64,000 nt of DNA from Paracoccus hibiscisoli (GTDB taxonomy: Bacteria > Pseudomonadota > Alphaproteobacteria > Rhodobacterales > Rhodobacteraceae): contig NZ_SUNH01000016.1 of the NCBI RefSeq assembly GCF_005048265.1, positions 55,027 to 119,026 on the forward strand, in the 5' to 3' direction. Positions 20,768 to 29,617 of the stretch are shown piece after piece (within the stretch, counting starts at the first letter, position 1; every line of letters begins with the position of its first letter). The notes beneath the pieces are model-generated. The model did no database searches. It was not told where the DNA came from and saw only the letters and a program-made list of their open reading frames with translations. The translations under genes and the position numbers were made by a program.

Positions 20768-21595
20768 ATGGCGCATGCAAAGAACCACGACTATCACATT
20801 CTTCCGGCCTCGGTCTGGCCGTTCCTGACCGGCGTTGCGGTCTTCGTCATGCTGTTCGGCGCCGTGGCATGGATGACCGGCGAGGTCACGGTGATGGGCA
20901 TCGCCATCACCGGGCCGTGGATGTTCGCCATCGGCCTGGTCGCGACCTGCTATGTCGCCTTTGCCTGGTGGGCCGACATGGTCCGCGAGGCCGAATCGGG
21001 TGACCACACCCCGGTCGTGCGCCTTGGCCTGCAATACGGCTTCATCCTGTTCGTGATGTCCGAGGCGATGCTGTTCGCGTCGCTGTTCTGGAACTTCATC
21101 AAGCACGCCATGTATCCCATGAGCGAGAACAGCCCCCTGGTCGACGGCGTCTGGCCCCCCGCAGGGATCGAGACGTTCGATGCCTGGCACCTGCCCTTCA
21201 TCAACACGCTGATCCTGCTGCTGTCGGGCGTGGCCGTCACCTGGGCGCATCATGCCTGGGTGCATGAGGGCGACCGCAAGGTGGCCATCAACGGCCTGGC
21301 CATCGCCGTGATCCTGGGCATCATCTTCACCGGGATGCAGGCCTATGAGTACAGCCACGCGGCCTTTGGCCTGTCCGACACGGCCTATGCGGCGGCGTTC
21401 TACATCGCCACCGGCTTCCACGGGTTGCATGTCATCATCGGCACGATCTTCCTGGCCGTCTGCCTGCTGCGCCTGCAGCGCGGCCAGATGACCAAGGACC
21501 AGCATCTGGGGTTCGAGGCCGCCGCCTGGTACTGGCACTTTGTCGACGTGATCTGGCTGGTGCTGTTCGCCGTCATCTATGTCTGGGGCAGCTGA
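20768..21595 (+). CDS. ctaE: Cytochrome c oxidase (aa3) subunit III, CtaE
   Basis: Subunit III stabilises the oxidase and supports proton uptake. The 275-residue membrane protein has seven helices, the N-terminal [17 protein letters not shown], the motif [20 protein letters not shown] with its conserved carboxylate, [19 protein letters not shown], and C-terminal [20 protein letters not shown]. It is the last oxidase structural gene here; subunit I is not in the window, as is usual in Paracoccus. A clean terminator follows. Confidence 0.96.
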   Translation: MAHAKNHDYHILPASVWPFLTGVAVFVMLFGAVAWMTGEVTVMGIAITGPWMFAIGLVATCYVAFAWWADMVREAESGDHTPVVRLGLQYGFILFVMSEAMLFASLFWNFIKHAMYPMSENSPLVDGVWPPAGIETFDAWHLPFINTLILLLSGVAVTWAHHAWVHEGDRKVAINGLAIAVILGIIFTGMQAYEYSHAAFGLSDTAYAAAFYIATGFHGLHVIIGTIFLAVCLLRLQRGQMTKDQHLGFEAAAWYWHFVDVIWLVLFAVIYVWGS

Positions 21596-21618
21596 CCCCC
21601 GACCCTGAGATCGACAGG

Positions 21619-21646
21619 CGCGCGGGGGTCTTCCCCGCGCGTTTTT
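21619..21646 (+). terminator. Rho-independent terminator after ctaE
   Basis: CGCGCGGGG (21619-21627) pairs with CCCCGCGCG (21633-21641) over a 5-base loop, followed directly by TTTTT. It separates ctaE from surf1, so surf1 expression needs readthrough or its own promoter. Confidence 0.9.
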
Positions 21647-21673
21647 CGTTGCCCTTTCCCCCGGGAGCGCCCC

Positions 21674-22345
21674 ATGCGCCGCTATCTGTTTCCCCTGATC
21701 CTCGGCATCGTCGGCTGCGCCGTCCTGATCCAGCTGGGCCTGTGGCAGCTGGCCCGCGCCGACTGGAAGGAGGGGATGCTGGACCAGATCACCGTCGGCA
21801 TCCAGGCCGACCCGGTGCCCCTGCCGGATGCGATCGATCCGTCGATGAAATACCTGCCCGTGACGGTCAGCGGCACCACCACCGGCGCCGAGATCGACGT
21901 GCTGTCCCACACCCGCGAACAGGGTGCCGGCTATCAGATCGTGTCGCGATTCGTGACCGATGACGGGCGCGCGGTCCTGGTGGATCGCGGTTTCGTCCCG
22001 CAGGAGGCCCGGCGGCTGGAGCGTCCGCCCGTGCGCCTTGACGTGACCGGCAACCTGCACTGGCCGCAGGACGCCAGCAGCTCCACCCCCGCGCCGAATC
22101 TGGATGAGAACATCTGGTTCGCCCGCGACGTGGAAGCGATGGCCGCGTCGCTGGACACGCTGCCGGTTCTGGTCGTGGCCAGCGCCATCCAGGGCGACAA
22201 TCAGGGCGCCCGCCCGATGCCCGTCGCGATCGAGGGAATCCCCAACAACCACCTGTCCTATGCGGTGCAGTGGTTCCTGATCGCGGCCACCTGGGCGGTG
22301 ATGACACTGGCGCTGATCTGGCGTATCAGGCAGCGCAGCTACTGA
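21674..22345 (+). CDS. surf1: SURF1 family cytochrome oxidase assembly protein
   Basis: Surf1 binds heme A and helps its insertion into subunit I. The 223-residue protein has the two-helix topology of the family: an N-terminal helix (about 4-20, with LGLWQLARADWKE after it) and a C-terminal helix (about 198-216, preceded by NNHLSYAVQWFLIA). The loop between them contains the characteristic VDRGFVPQEAR. It lies behind a terminator after ctaE and only 10 bases before thrC. Confidence 0.93.
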   Translation: MRRYLFPLILGIVGCAVLIQLGLWQLARADWKEGMLDQITVGIQADPVPLPDAIDPSMKYLPVTVSGTTTGAEIDVLSHTREQGAGYQIVSRFVTDDGRAVLVDRGFVPQEARRLERPPVRLDVTGNLHWPQDASSSTPAPNLDENIWFARDVEAMAASLDTLPVLVVASAIQGDNQGARPMPVAIEGIPNNHLSYAVQWFLIAATWAVMTLALIWRIRQRSY

Positions 22346-22355
22346 AGGATTTCCG

Positions 22356-23732
22356 ATGCGTTACGTCTCGACGCGGGGCCAGGCCCCGGTGCTGAATTTC
22401 GAACAGGCCATGCTGTCGGGGCTGGCGCGCGACGGCGGGCTGTACCTGCCCGAGACGATCCCCCCCTTCGAGGGGTTGGACCAGCTGGACGGCCTGCCCT
22501 ATGAGGAGGTCGCGTTCCGCGTCATCCGCCCCTTCACCGGCGACAGCTTCACCGATGAAGAGCTGCGCGGCGCCATCGACCGCGCCTATGCGCGGATCGC
22601 CCATGACGCCCGCGCGCCGCTGGTGCAGCTGGCCCCCGGCCACCACCTGCTGGAGCTGTTCCACGGCCCCACCCTGGCCTTCAAGGATTTCGCGATGCAG
22701 CTGATCGCGCAGCTGTTCCAGATCGCGCTGACGCGGTCGGGACAGCGCGTGACCATCGTGGGCGCGACGTCCGGCGATACCGGGTCGGCGGCGATCGAGG
22801 CGTTCCGCGGCATCGACAACGTGGACGTGATGATCATGTATCCCCACGGCCGCGTGTCCGAGGTGCAGCGCCGCCAGATGACCACGCCCCCCGCCGCCAA
22901 TGTCCACGCGCTGGCCGTGACCGGGCATTTCGACGATTGCCAGGCGCGGCTCAAGGACCTGTTCAACGACCATGCCTTCCGCGACCATGTCGGGCTGGCG
23001 GGTGTGAACAGCATCAACTGGGCCCGCGTCGTGGCGCAGATCGTCTATTACTTCACCGCCTGCGCGTCGCTTGGCATGCGGCCCACCGATTTCTGCGTGC
23101 CGACCGGAAATTTCGGCGACATCTTCGCGGGGTCCATCGCGCGCCAGATGGGCCTGCCGATCCGCCGCCTGATCGTGGCGACCAACCAGAACGACATCCT
23201 GCATCGCGCCCTGACCAGCGGCGATTACCGCATGGGTGAGGTCGAGCCGACCATCAGCCCGTCGATGGACATCCAGGTCAGCTCGAACTTCGAGCGCGCG
23301 CTGTATCTGGCCTATGGCCAGGACGCAAACGCGATCCGCCAGCTGATGGAGGAGCTGAAACAGGGCGGCTTCAGCATCAGCCAGGGCGCACTGGAGGCGC
23401 TGCGCGAGCAATACGTCTCGGGCCGCGTGGGCGAACAGGAGACGCTGGACACGATCCGCGACATCCGCGCCCGCACCGGAGAGATCCTGTGCCCGCACAG
23501 CGCCGTGGGCGTCGCCGTGGCACAGCGCCATATCGAACCGGGCGTGCCGATGGTCACCCTGGCCACCGCGCATCCGGCCAAGTTCCCCGACGCCGTGGAA
23601 CGCGCCATCGGCCTGCGCCCCGGCCTGCCGCCGCACATGGCCGACCTGTTCGACCTGCCCGAGCGTCTGACCCGGGTTGAAAACGACGTGGACGCGCTTA
23701 AGTCCCTGATCCTTGAACGGAGGACCGCGTGA
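22356..23732 (+). CDS. thrC: Threonine synthase
   Basis: PLP-dependent enzyme converting O-phosphohomoserine to threonine. The 458-residue product belongs to the long threonine-synthase class: N-terminal MRYVSTRGQAPVLNFEQAML, the PLP-Lys motif GPTLAFKDFAMQLIAQLF (Lys about residue 109), the phosphate-binding GATSGDTGSAAIEAFRG, and the loop VPTGNFGDIFAGSIARQMGL. Its stop overlaps the GTG start of the M16 peptidase, so the two are co-translated. Confidence 0.95.
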   Translation: MRYVSTRGQAPVLNFEQAMLSGLARDGGLYLPETIPPFEGLDQLDGLPYEEVAFRVIRPFTGDSFTDEELRGAIDRAYARIAHDARAPLVQLAPGHHLLELFHGPTLAFKDFAMQLIAQLFQIALTRSGQRVTIVGATSGDTGSAAIEAFRGIDNVDVMIMYPHGRVSEVQRRQMTTPPAANVHALAVTGHFDDCQARLKDLFNDHAFRDHVGLAGVNSINWARVVAQIVYYFTACASLGMRPTDFCVPTGNFGDIFAGSIARQMGLPIRRLIVATNQNDILHRALTSGDYRMGEVEPTISPSMDIQVSSNFERALYLAYGQDANAIRQLMEELKQGGFSISQGALEALREQYVSGRVGEQETLDTIRDIRARTGEILCPHSAVGVAVAQRHIEPGVPMVTLATAHPAKFPDAVERAIGLRPGLPPHMADLFDLPERLTRVENDVDALKSLILERRTA

Positions 23733-25003
23733 GCCAAGACCCCACCCCGCGCCTGACGACCCTGCCCAACGGGCTGCGCATCGTGACCCGGCAGATGCCC
23801 GGCCTGCATTCGGCGGCCCTGGGCATCTGGGTCAGCGCGGGCGGCCGGAACGAGCGTGCTGACCAGAACGGCATCGCCCATTTCCTGGAGCATATGGCCT
23901 TCAAGGGCACCGCGACCCGCAGCGCCTTGCAGATTGCCGAGGCGATCGAGGATGTGGGCGGCTATATCAATGCCTATACCTCGCGCGACGCGACCGCCTA
24001 TTACGTCCGCGTGCTCGAGGATGACGTCGATCTGGCCTTTGACGTTATCAGCGACATCGTCCTGAACCCGGTCTTTGACGACCGCGAGATCGAGGTCGAG
24101 CGTGGCGTGATCCTGCAGGAGATCGGTCAGGCGATGGACACGCCCGACGACATCATCTTCGACTGGCTGCAGGAGGCCGCCTATCCGGACCAGCCCATCG
24201 GCCGCACGATCCTAGGCCCGGCCGAGCGCGTCAGCAGCTTTGGCCGTTCCGATCTGGCCGGTTTCGTGTCCGAGAATTACGGCCCCGGCCAGATGGTCGT
24301 GGCGGCCGCCGGATCGGTCGATCACGACCGCATCGTGCGGCTGGCCGAAAAGGTGCTGGGCCATATCGCGCCGCGTCCGCAGGGCGCCCGCGAAGGTGCC
24401 CGCTGGCAGGGCCTGGAGACGCGCACCGTCAAACCGCTGGAGCAGGCGCATTTCGCGCTGGCGCTGGAGGGGCCGGGCTATCTGGCGCCCGATTTCTATG
24501 CAGCGCAGATCTTTTCGTCCGCGCTTGGCGGGGGGATGTCGTCGCGGCTGTTCCAGAAGATCCGCGAGGAGCGGGGGCTGTGCTACACCATCTTTGCGCA
24601 GTCGGGTTTCCATGACGATACCGGCATGCTGACCATCTATGCCGGCACCGGGGCCGAGGATCTGGGCGATCTGGCCACCCTGACCATCGACGAGATCAAG
24701 CGCGCCACCGAGGACATGTCCGAGGCCGAGATCGCCCGCGCCAAGGCGCAGCTGCGCGCGGGCCTGCTGATGGGTCTGGAAAGCCCCTCGGGTCAGGCCG
24801 AACGCATGGCGCGGAGCTTAGCGATCTGGGGGCGCGTGCCCGACGCGGCCGAAGTCGCGGAACGCATCGCCGCCGTCACCGCCGCGGATGTGCGCACCCA
24901 TGCCGAGCGGCTGCTGGCGACCGCGCGCCCCGCGCTGGCCCTCTATGGCCCGGTCGAGGGTGCGCCGACGCTGCAGGCGCTGTCCGAAAGGCTGGCTGCG
25001 TGA
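23729..25003 (+). CDS. M16 family zinc peptidase (processing-peptidase-like)
   Basis: An inverzincin-type metallopeptidase related to the mitochondrial processing peptidase beta subunit. HFLEH at residues 51-55 supplies the two zinc histidines and the catalytic Glu. The third zinc ligand is likely the Glu in EVERGVILQEI, about 75 residues later. The second M16 domain contains GGGMSSRLFQKIREERGLCY, a conserved substrate-binding element. At 424 residues it is the single two-domain form. The GTG start at 23729 overlaps the thrC stop. The physiological substrate cannot be read from sequence. Confidence 0.92.
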   Translation: MSQDPTPRLTTLPNGLRIVTRQMPGLHSAALGIWVSAGGRNERADQNGIAHFLEHMAFKGTATRSALQIAEAIEDVGGYINAYTSRDATAYYVRVLEDDVDLAFDVISDIVLNPVFDDREIEVERGVILQEIGQAMDTPDDIIFDWLQEAAYPDQPIGRTILGPAERVSSFGRSDLAGFVSENYGPGQMVVAAAGSVDHDRIVRLAEKVLGHIAPRPQGAREGARWQGLETRTVKPLEQAHFALALEGPGYLAPDFYAAQIFSSALGGGMSSRLFQKIREERGLCYTIFAQSGFHDDTGMLTIYAGTGAEDLGDLATLTIDEIKRATEDMSEAEIARAKAQLRAGLLMGLESPSGQAERMARSLAIWGRVPDAAEVAERIAAVTAADVRTHAERLLATARPALALYGPVEGAPTLQALSERLAA

Positions 25004-25584
25004 TCCTGGCGCGGCGCCGTCCTTTCCGGCTGGATGCCGAACGGATCGTGCTGCGCCTGCCCCTGCATTCCGATTTCAACGCCTGGACGGCGCTGCGGTC
25101 GGACAGCCGCGCCTTTCTGACCCCGTGGGAGCCGGTCTGGTCGCCCGACCACCTGTCACGCAAAAGCTTTACCAACCGCGTCTATTGGGCCGCGCGCTCG
25201 GCCAAGGCGGGGACCGCCTTTCCGCTGTTCCTGGCGCATCGCGACGGCACGCTGCTGGGCGCGATCACGTTGGACAACATCCGCCGCGGCCCTGCGCAAT
25301 CGGGCACGATCGGCTATTGGATCGGCCAGCCCCATGCCCGCAAGGGCTATATGCGCGAGGCGATCGGCGTGCTGGTGCATCACGCCTTCACCGCGCTGGA
25401 TCTGAGCCGCGTCGAGGCCGCCTGCCTGCCCGAGAACGCCGCATCGCGGGGCGTGCTGGAACGGTCGGGCTTCAAGTATGAGGGCGTGGCCCAAAGCTAT
25501 CTGCAGATCGACGGTCGCTGGCGCAACCATGTGCTGTACGCCAACCTGCGCAGCGACCGGCGCGGTAAGACCGAGGTGCGCTGA
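25000..25584 (+). CDS. GNAT acetyltransferase, RimJ/RimL-like
   Basis: A 194-residue acetyltransferase resembling RimJ, which acetylates the N-terminal Ala of ribosomal protein S5. Visible family features are the N-terminal AERIVLRLPLHSDFNAWTAL, the motif GTIGYWIGQPHARKGYMREA (acetyl-CoA loop) and RVEAACLPENAASRGVLERSGF with KYEGVAQSYLQIDGRWRNHV. The GTG start overlaps the preceding stop and its own stop overlaps the next ATG, so it is in a four-gene overlapping run. The true substrate may differ from S5. Confidence 0.87.
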   Translation: MILARRRPFRLDAERIVLRLPLHSDFNAWTALRSDSRAFLTPWEPVWSPDHLSRKSFTNRVYWAARSAKAGTAFPLFLAHRDGTLLGAITLDNIRRGPAQSGTIGYWIGQPHARKGYMREAIGVLVHHAFTALDLSRVEAACLPENAASRGVLERSGFKYEGVAQSYLQIDGRWRNHVLYANLRSDRRGKTEVR

Positions 25585-26981
25585 TGCTGACCCCCGCCGA
25601 TGACCGCCTGGCCGCGATGCTGCCCGCAGGCGTGCTGCGCGACCCTGCGCCCCATTACACGGAGGAACCGCGCGGCCGCTATCACGGCATGGCGGGGCTG
25701 GTCGCGGCCCCCCGCGACGCTGACGAATGCGCCGCCATCATCCGCGCCTGCGCGGCAGCCCGTGTGGCCGTGGTGCCGCGCGGCGGCGGGACCGGGCTGG
25801 TGGGTGGACAGGTGATGGCCGACGGCGCCGCCCCCCTGATCCTGTCGCTGGAGCGGATGAGCGCCATCCGCGACATTTTCCCCGAGGAGGCCGTGATGAT
25901 CGCCGAATCGGGCGTCACCCTGCAGGCGGCGCGGCAGGCGGCGGCGGGCGTCGGGCGACAGTTTCCGCTGTCACTGGCCTCGCAGGGCTCGGCCCAGATC
26001 GGCGGCGTGCTGTCGACGAATGCGGGGGGCGTGAACGTGCTGCGATACGGCAATGCCCGCGCCCTGTGCCTGGGGGTCGAGGCTGTGCTGCCCGACGGGT
26101 CGGTGATGCACGACCTAAAGCGCCTCAGGAAGGACAATACCGGATACGACCTGCGCGACCTGCTGATCGGGGCCGAGGGGACGTTGGGCATCATCACCGC
26201 CGCATCGCTGGTGCTGGCCCCGGTGCCTGCGGAAACCGGCGTCGCGATGCTGGTCGTGGACAGCCCCGCCGCGGCCCTGTCGCTGCTAGCCTTGGCGCAG
26301 GCGCGCATGGCGGGCGGCGTGACCGCCTTCGAGCTGATCTCAGGCCAGAGCCTGCATTTCCTGGACGCGGCCTTCCCCGACATGCGCCAGCCCTTTGCCG
26401 CGCGCCCCGACTGGCTGGTGCTGGTCGAGGTCGGGCTGCCCGCAGGCCTGTCCGCCGATGCCGCGCTGGAGGGGCTGTTCACCGCGGGCACCGAGGCCGC
26501 CCTTGTCCATGACGGCGTTATCGCGCAATCGGGCCAGCAGGGCGCCGATCTTTGGGCGCTGCGCGAGCATATCCCGCTGGCCAACCGGCATGTCGGCGCC
26601 ATCGCCAGCCATGATATCAGCTTGCCCCTCTCGCAGGTGGCGCGGTTCATCGACGATGCGGGCGCGTGGCTGGCGGGGCAGGGAGACATGCGTGTCAACT
26701 GCTTTGGCCATCTGGGCGACGGCAACCTGCATTACAATCTGTTCCCGGCAGCGGGCCGGACCCGCGACGATTACGAACCCATCCGCCGCGACCTGTCGCG
26801 TGGCATCCACGAGATGGTCGTGGCGCGCGGCGGATCCTTTTCGGCCGAACACGGAGTCGGGCGTCTGAAGGCCGCCGATCTGGCGCGATGGGGCGATCCG
26901 GCGCGGCTGGCCGCGATGCGGGCGATCAAGGGGGCGCTGGACCCCCTTGGCATCATGAACCCCGGCGCGGTGCTGGCCTAG
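25584..26981 (+). CDS. FAD-linked D-2-hydroxyacid dehydrogenase (GlcD/D2HGDH type)
   Basis: A 465-residue flavoprotein of the FAD-binding PCMH superfamily. The N-terminal FAD domain shows [18 protein letters not shown] and [20 protein letters not shown], and [19 protein letters not shown] continues the fold. The C-terminal FAD-oxidase domain holds [15 protein letters not shown] and the terminal [20 protein letters not shown] with GIMNPGAVL. Such enzymes oxidise D-lactate, glycolate or D-2-hydroxyglutarate; which one is not settled by sequence. ATG overlaps the previous stop. Its stop shares CTAG with apt. Confidence 0.88.
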   Translation: MLTPADDRLAAMLPAGVLRDPAPHYTEEPRGRYHGMAGLVAAPRDADECAAIIRACAAARVAVVPRGGGTGLVGGQVMADGAAPLILSLERMSAIRDIFPEEAVMIAESGVTLQAARQAAAGVGRQFPLSLASQGSAQIGGVLSTNAGGVNVLRYGNARALCLGVEAVLPDGSVMHDLKRLRKDNTGYDLRDLLIGAEGTLGIITAASLVLAPVPAETGVAMLVVDSPAAALSLLALAQARMAGGVTAFELISGQSLHFLDAAFPDMRQPFAARPDWLVLVEVGLPAGLSADAALEGLFTAGTEAALVHDGVIAQSGQQGADLWALREHIPLANRHVGAIASHDISLPLSQVARFIDDAGAWLAGQGDMRVNCFGHLGDGNLHYNLFPAAGRTRDDYEPIRRDLSRGIHEMVVARGGSFSAEHGVGRLKAADLARWGDPARLAAMRAIKGALDPLGIMNPGAVLA

Positions 26982-27511
26982 GCGCCTTCGAACTCGCACA
27001 AAGCGTGGACGGGCATGTCCATGCCCTCCAGAATGGCGCGCCCGCCCAGCTCGGGCAGGTCGATGACAAAGGCACAGCCGATGACATCCGCGCCAAGGCG
27101 ACGGCACAGCGTGATCGCCGCGGCCGCCGTGCCGCCGGTGGCCAGCAGGTCATCCACGATCAGGACCTTTTCGCCGGGCCTCAAGGCGTCGTCATGGATC
27201 TCCATGATCGCCTCGCCATATTCCAGCTGATAAGCCTCGCTGATGACCGTCCCGGGCAGCTTGCCCTTCTTGCGGATCGGCACGAAGCCGGTGGAGAGCT
27301 GATGCGCCACCGCGCCGCCCAGAATGAAGCCGCGCGCCTCCAGCCCCACGACCTTGTCGATGCGCGTCCCGGCATAGGCATGCAGGATCTGGTCCACCGC
27401 CATGCGGAAGCCGCGCGCATCTGCGAATAGCGTGGTCACGTCGCGGAAGATGATTCCCTCGTGCGGGAAATCGTGGATGGAGCGGACATAGTCCTTGACG
27501 GTGCGGCTCAT
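26978..27511 (-). CDS. apt: Adenine phosphoribosyltransferase
   Basis: Apt salvages adenine to AMP with PRPP. The 177-residue protein starts [20 protein letters not shown], contains the adenine-site [20 protein letters not shown], the basic loop [12 protein letters not shown], and the PRPP-binding signature [18 protein letters not shown]. Length is typical. It overlaps the upstream flavin reductase by 4 bases, so the two form a small minus-strand operon. Confidence 0.96.
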   Translation of the reverse strand: MSRTVKDYVRSIHDFPHEGIIFRDVTTLFADARGFRMAVDQILHAYAGTRIDKVVGLEARGFILGGAVAHQLSTGFVPIRKKGKLPGTVISEAYQLEYGEAIMEIHDDALRPGEKVLIVDDLLATGGTAAAAITLCRRLGADVIGCAFVIDLPELGGRAILEGMDMPVHALCEFEGA

Positions 27512-28110
27512 TCAGGGCGGTCCATTTCGAACAGGTCGGTCACGGCGGCATAGTCCTTGTACCCCAGACGCGCAATCCAGCCGCCCGCCGCGCGCGGGTC
27601 GAACCGACCGTCGACCACGCAATCGTCGCGCAGATGCACCCCCGTCACCACGCCGAAGACAGCGAAATTCGCCTGACCGGCCAGAGGCACGATCTGGGTC
27701 ATCCGGCATTCCAGCGCCGCCGCGGCGCCTGCCACGCGGGGACAGTCGATGGTGGTGCAATCGGCGGCCTCGATCCCGGCGGCGTCGAATTCGCTGGTCC
27801 CGGCGGGCAGTGGCGCCGATGTCGCGTTGACTGCATCGCGCAGATCGCCGGTGGCGATATTCACGCAGAACACCCCCGTCTCGATGATCTGGGCCACGCT
27901 GTCCTTGGTGCCGGGACGGTCGCCCTTGGCGCCGGTTGAGGCGAACATCACCTGCGGCGGCACATAGGCCACGGCGTTGAAGAAGGAATAGGGCGCCAGG
28001 TTGTCGCCGTTGGACCCGCGGGTCGAGATCCAGCCGATCGGGCGCGGCGCGATGATCGCGTTGAAGGGATTGTGCGGCAGGCCGTGGCCGGCTTCGGGGC
28101 GATAGAACAT
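27508..28110 (-). CDS. Flavin reductase-like FMN-binding split-barrel protein
   Basis: A 200-residue protein of the flavin reductase-like family. It begins [20 protein letters not shown] and contains the conserved core [38 protein letters not shown] and [20 protein letters not shown], the FMN-binding half-barrel pattern. The start at 28108-28110 has AGGAGG nine bases upstream; an in-frame ATG at 28189-28191 would add a nonconserved tail. Partner oxygenase and substrate are unknown. It is co-translated with apt. Confidence 0.87.
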   Translation of the reverse strand: MFYRPEAGHGLPHNPFNAIIAPRPIGWISTRGSNGDNLAPYSFFNAVAYVPPQVMFASTGAKGDRPGTKDSVAQIIETGVFCVNIATGDLRDAVNATSAPLPAGTSEFDAAGIEAADCTTIDCPRVAGAAAALECRMTQIVPLAGQANFAVFGVVTGVHLRDDCVVDGRFDPRAAGGWIARLGYKDYAAVTDLFEMDRPE

Positions 28111-28223
28111 GGGCGGCCTCCTCATGGCGTTCGGGCGCCAACCTGCCCCGGATTTTCGCGCGGTGCAATGTTTCGCACGGCCCCGACCCATGCTAAAGGC
28201 CCGCCCGACAGCAAGGAGGCGCG

Positions 28224-28823
28224 ATGTACGAGATCTGCCCCGAAACCCCCGCCGACGAATCCGAGGTCGAGGGCCTTTACGATCTGTGCTTTGCGCCGGG
28301 TCGCACCGCGCTGTCCTCCTATCGCCTGCGTGACGGGGTGCCGCGCGTGGCCGATTTGTGCCTGCTGCTGCGCGCTGCGGGCGGCACGCTGATGGCCGCG
28401 ATCCGGTTCTGGCCGGCGATGGTCGGCGACCATCCGGTGCTGCTGCTGGGGCCGATCGCGGTCCATCCCACCGCCCAGGGCGAGGGGCTGGGCGGTCTGC
28501 TGATGCGCGACAGCCTGACGCGGGCGCGGGCCACAGGGCATGACCGGGTGCTGCTGGTGGGCGACGCGCCCTATTACGGCCGGTTCGGCTTTATACGGCT
28601 AGACGATGTGCTGATGCCGCCGCCCACCAACCCGGATCGGGTGCTGGGTCTGGAACTTAGGCCGGGCGCGTGGGTTGGGGTGTCAGGACCGGTCCTGCGC
28701 GCCCCGGTGCCGAAGCCCTCCGATCCGCCCGCGCCGGACAGCACGGCCTGCACCCAGGTCGCCCATCCGAAAGATCCCGCCCATGACCGACCGCAAAGAC
28801 CTGGTCCTGCCCCCGATCACTGA
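28224..28823 (+). CDS. GNAT family N-acetyltransferase (YhbS-like)
   Basis: A 199-residue GNAT protein. The acetyl-CoA core is visible as LLLGPIAVHPTAQGEGLGGL followed by the helix LMRDSLTRARATGHDRVLLV and the conserved YYGRFGF, typical of YhbS-type acetyltransferases. The last ~45 residues are Pro-rich and overlap the start of the next gene by 41 bases in another frame, so the end of the protein is probably not part of the fold. The substrate is unknown. Confidence 0.8.
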   Translation: MYEICPETPADESEVEGLYDLCFAPGRTALSSYRLRDGVPRVADLCLLLRAAGGTLMAAIRFWPAMVGDHPVLLLGPIAVHPTAQGEGLGGLLMRDSLTRARATGHDRVLLVGDAPYYGRFGFIRLDDVLMPPPTNPDRVLGLELRPGAWVGVSGPVLRAPVPKPSDPPAPDSTACTQVAHPKDPAHDRPQRPGPAPDH

Positions 28824-29571
28824 CCCCGGTGTGCATGCCCAGATCGACCGCCTCGCCCGCCGCTATCTGGATGCGGGGGGCCTGGGGATGCAGATCCTGA
28901 CCCGCATCGGCAACACCGCCGAAGGGCTGGTCGAACGCCTGCCCGGCTTTGTCCGCTCGCGGCTGGATTCGGTGACCCGCGCGGCGCTGACGCGGGCCTT
29001 CGGCGCGGCCAGCCGGTCACGCAAGGTGGTGCGGGACAGGGGCGACTGGTTCAACCGGATGGCCTCGACCGTGACGGGGGCCGCGGGGGGCGTGGGTGGC
29101 TTCGCGGGCGCCTTGGTCGAGCTGCCCTTCACCGTCACCCTGCTGCTGCGCGCGATGCTGGACATCGCGACCGAGCATGGCCTGGACCCCGATAGCGAGG
29201 AGGTGCAGATGGAATGCCTGCGCATCTTTGCCGCCGCTGGTCCCATGGCCGAGGATGACAGCACCGATCTGGGCCTGCTGGCTGCGCGTCTGTCGGTCAC
29301 CGGCCAGACCGTGCAGGGCTTGGTCAGCAAGGTCGCCCCGCGTCTGTCCGTCTCACTGGGGCAAAAGATGGCCGCCCAGGCCGCCCCGGTCTTCGGCGCG
29401 GTGGTGGGCGCGTCGATCAACTATACGTTCGCCCGCTACTATCAGGAACTGGCCCGCGTCCATTTCGGCGTCATGCGCCTGTCGCAGGACACCGGTCTGC
29501 CCCGCGAGGCCCTGATCGAGGCGCTGCGCCTGTCCATCCAGTGCCAGGCACCCGCCGACCGCACGCGCTAA
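28783..29571 (+). CDS. EcsC family protein
   Basis: A 262-residue protein of the EcsC family, named after a gene next to the Bacillus ecs ABC transporter; the molecular function is unknown. Visible features are the Gly/Ala-rich hydrophobic stretch TVTGAAGGVGGFAGALVELP and a second one APVFGAVVGASINYTFARYY, both compatible with membrane-associated amphipathic helices, plus VELPFTVTLLLRAMLDIATE. The ATG at 28783 follows a gap-free run inside the end of the GNAT gene, so expression is coupled to it. A bidirectional terminator follows. Confidence 0.83.
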   Translation: MTDRKDLVLPPITDPGVHAQIDRLARRYLDAGGLGMQILTRIGNTAEGLVERLPGFVRSRLDSVTRAALTRAFGAASRSRKVVRDRGDWFNRMASTVTGAAGGVGGFAGALVELPFTVTLLLRAMLDIATEHGLDPDSEEVQMECLRIFAAAGPMAEDDSTDLGLLAARLSVTGQTVQGLVSKVAPRLSVSLGQKMAAQAAPVFGAVVGASINYTFARYYQELARVHFGVMRLSQDTGLPREALIEALRLSIQCQAPADRTR

Positions 29572-29580
29572 GCGGGGGGT

Positions 29581-29602
29581 CCGGGGGGCGGCAGCCCCCC
29601 GG
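29581..29602. terminator. Bidirectional hairpin between EcsC gene and helicase
   Basis: CCGGGGGGC (29581-29589) pairs perfectly with GCCCCCCGG (29594-29602). It lies between convergent genes, so it can serve either. There is no T run on either side. Confidence 0.55.
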
Positions 29603-29617
29603 CGTCGCGGGACGCAA

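Noticed and set aside
20732..22252. Long minus-strand frame opposite ctaE and surf1
   Set aside because: Shadow of two recognised genes; no ribosome site or domain.
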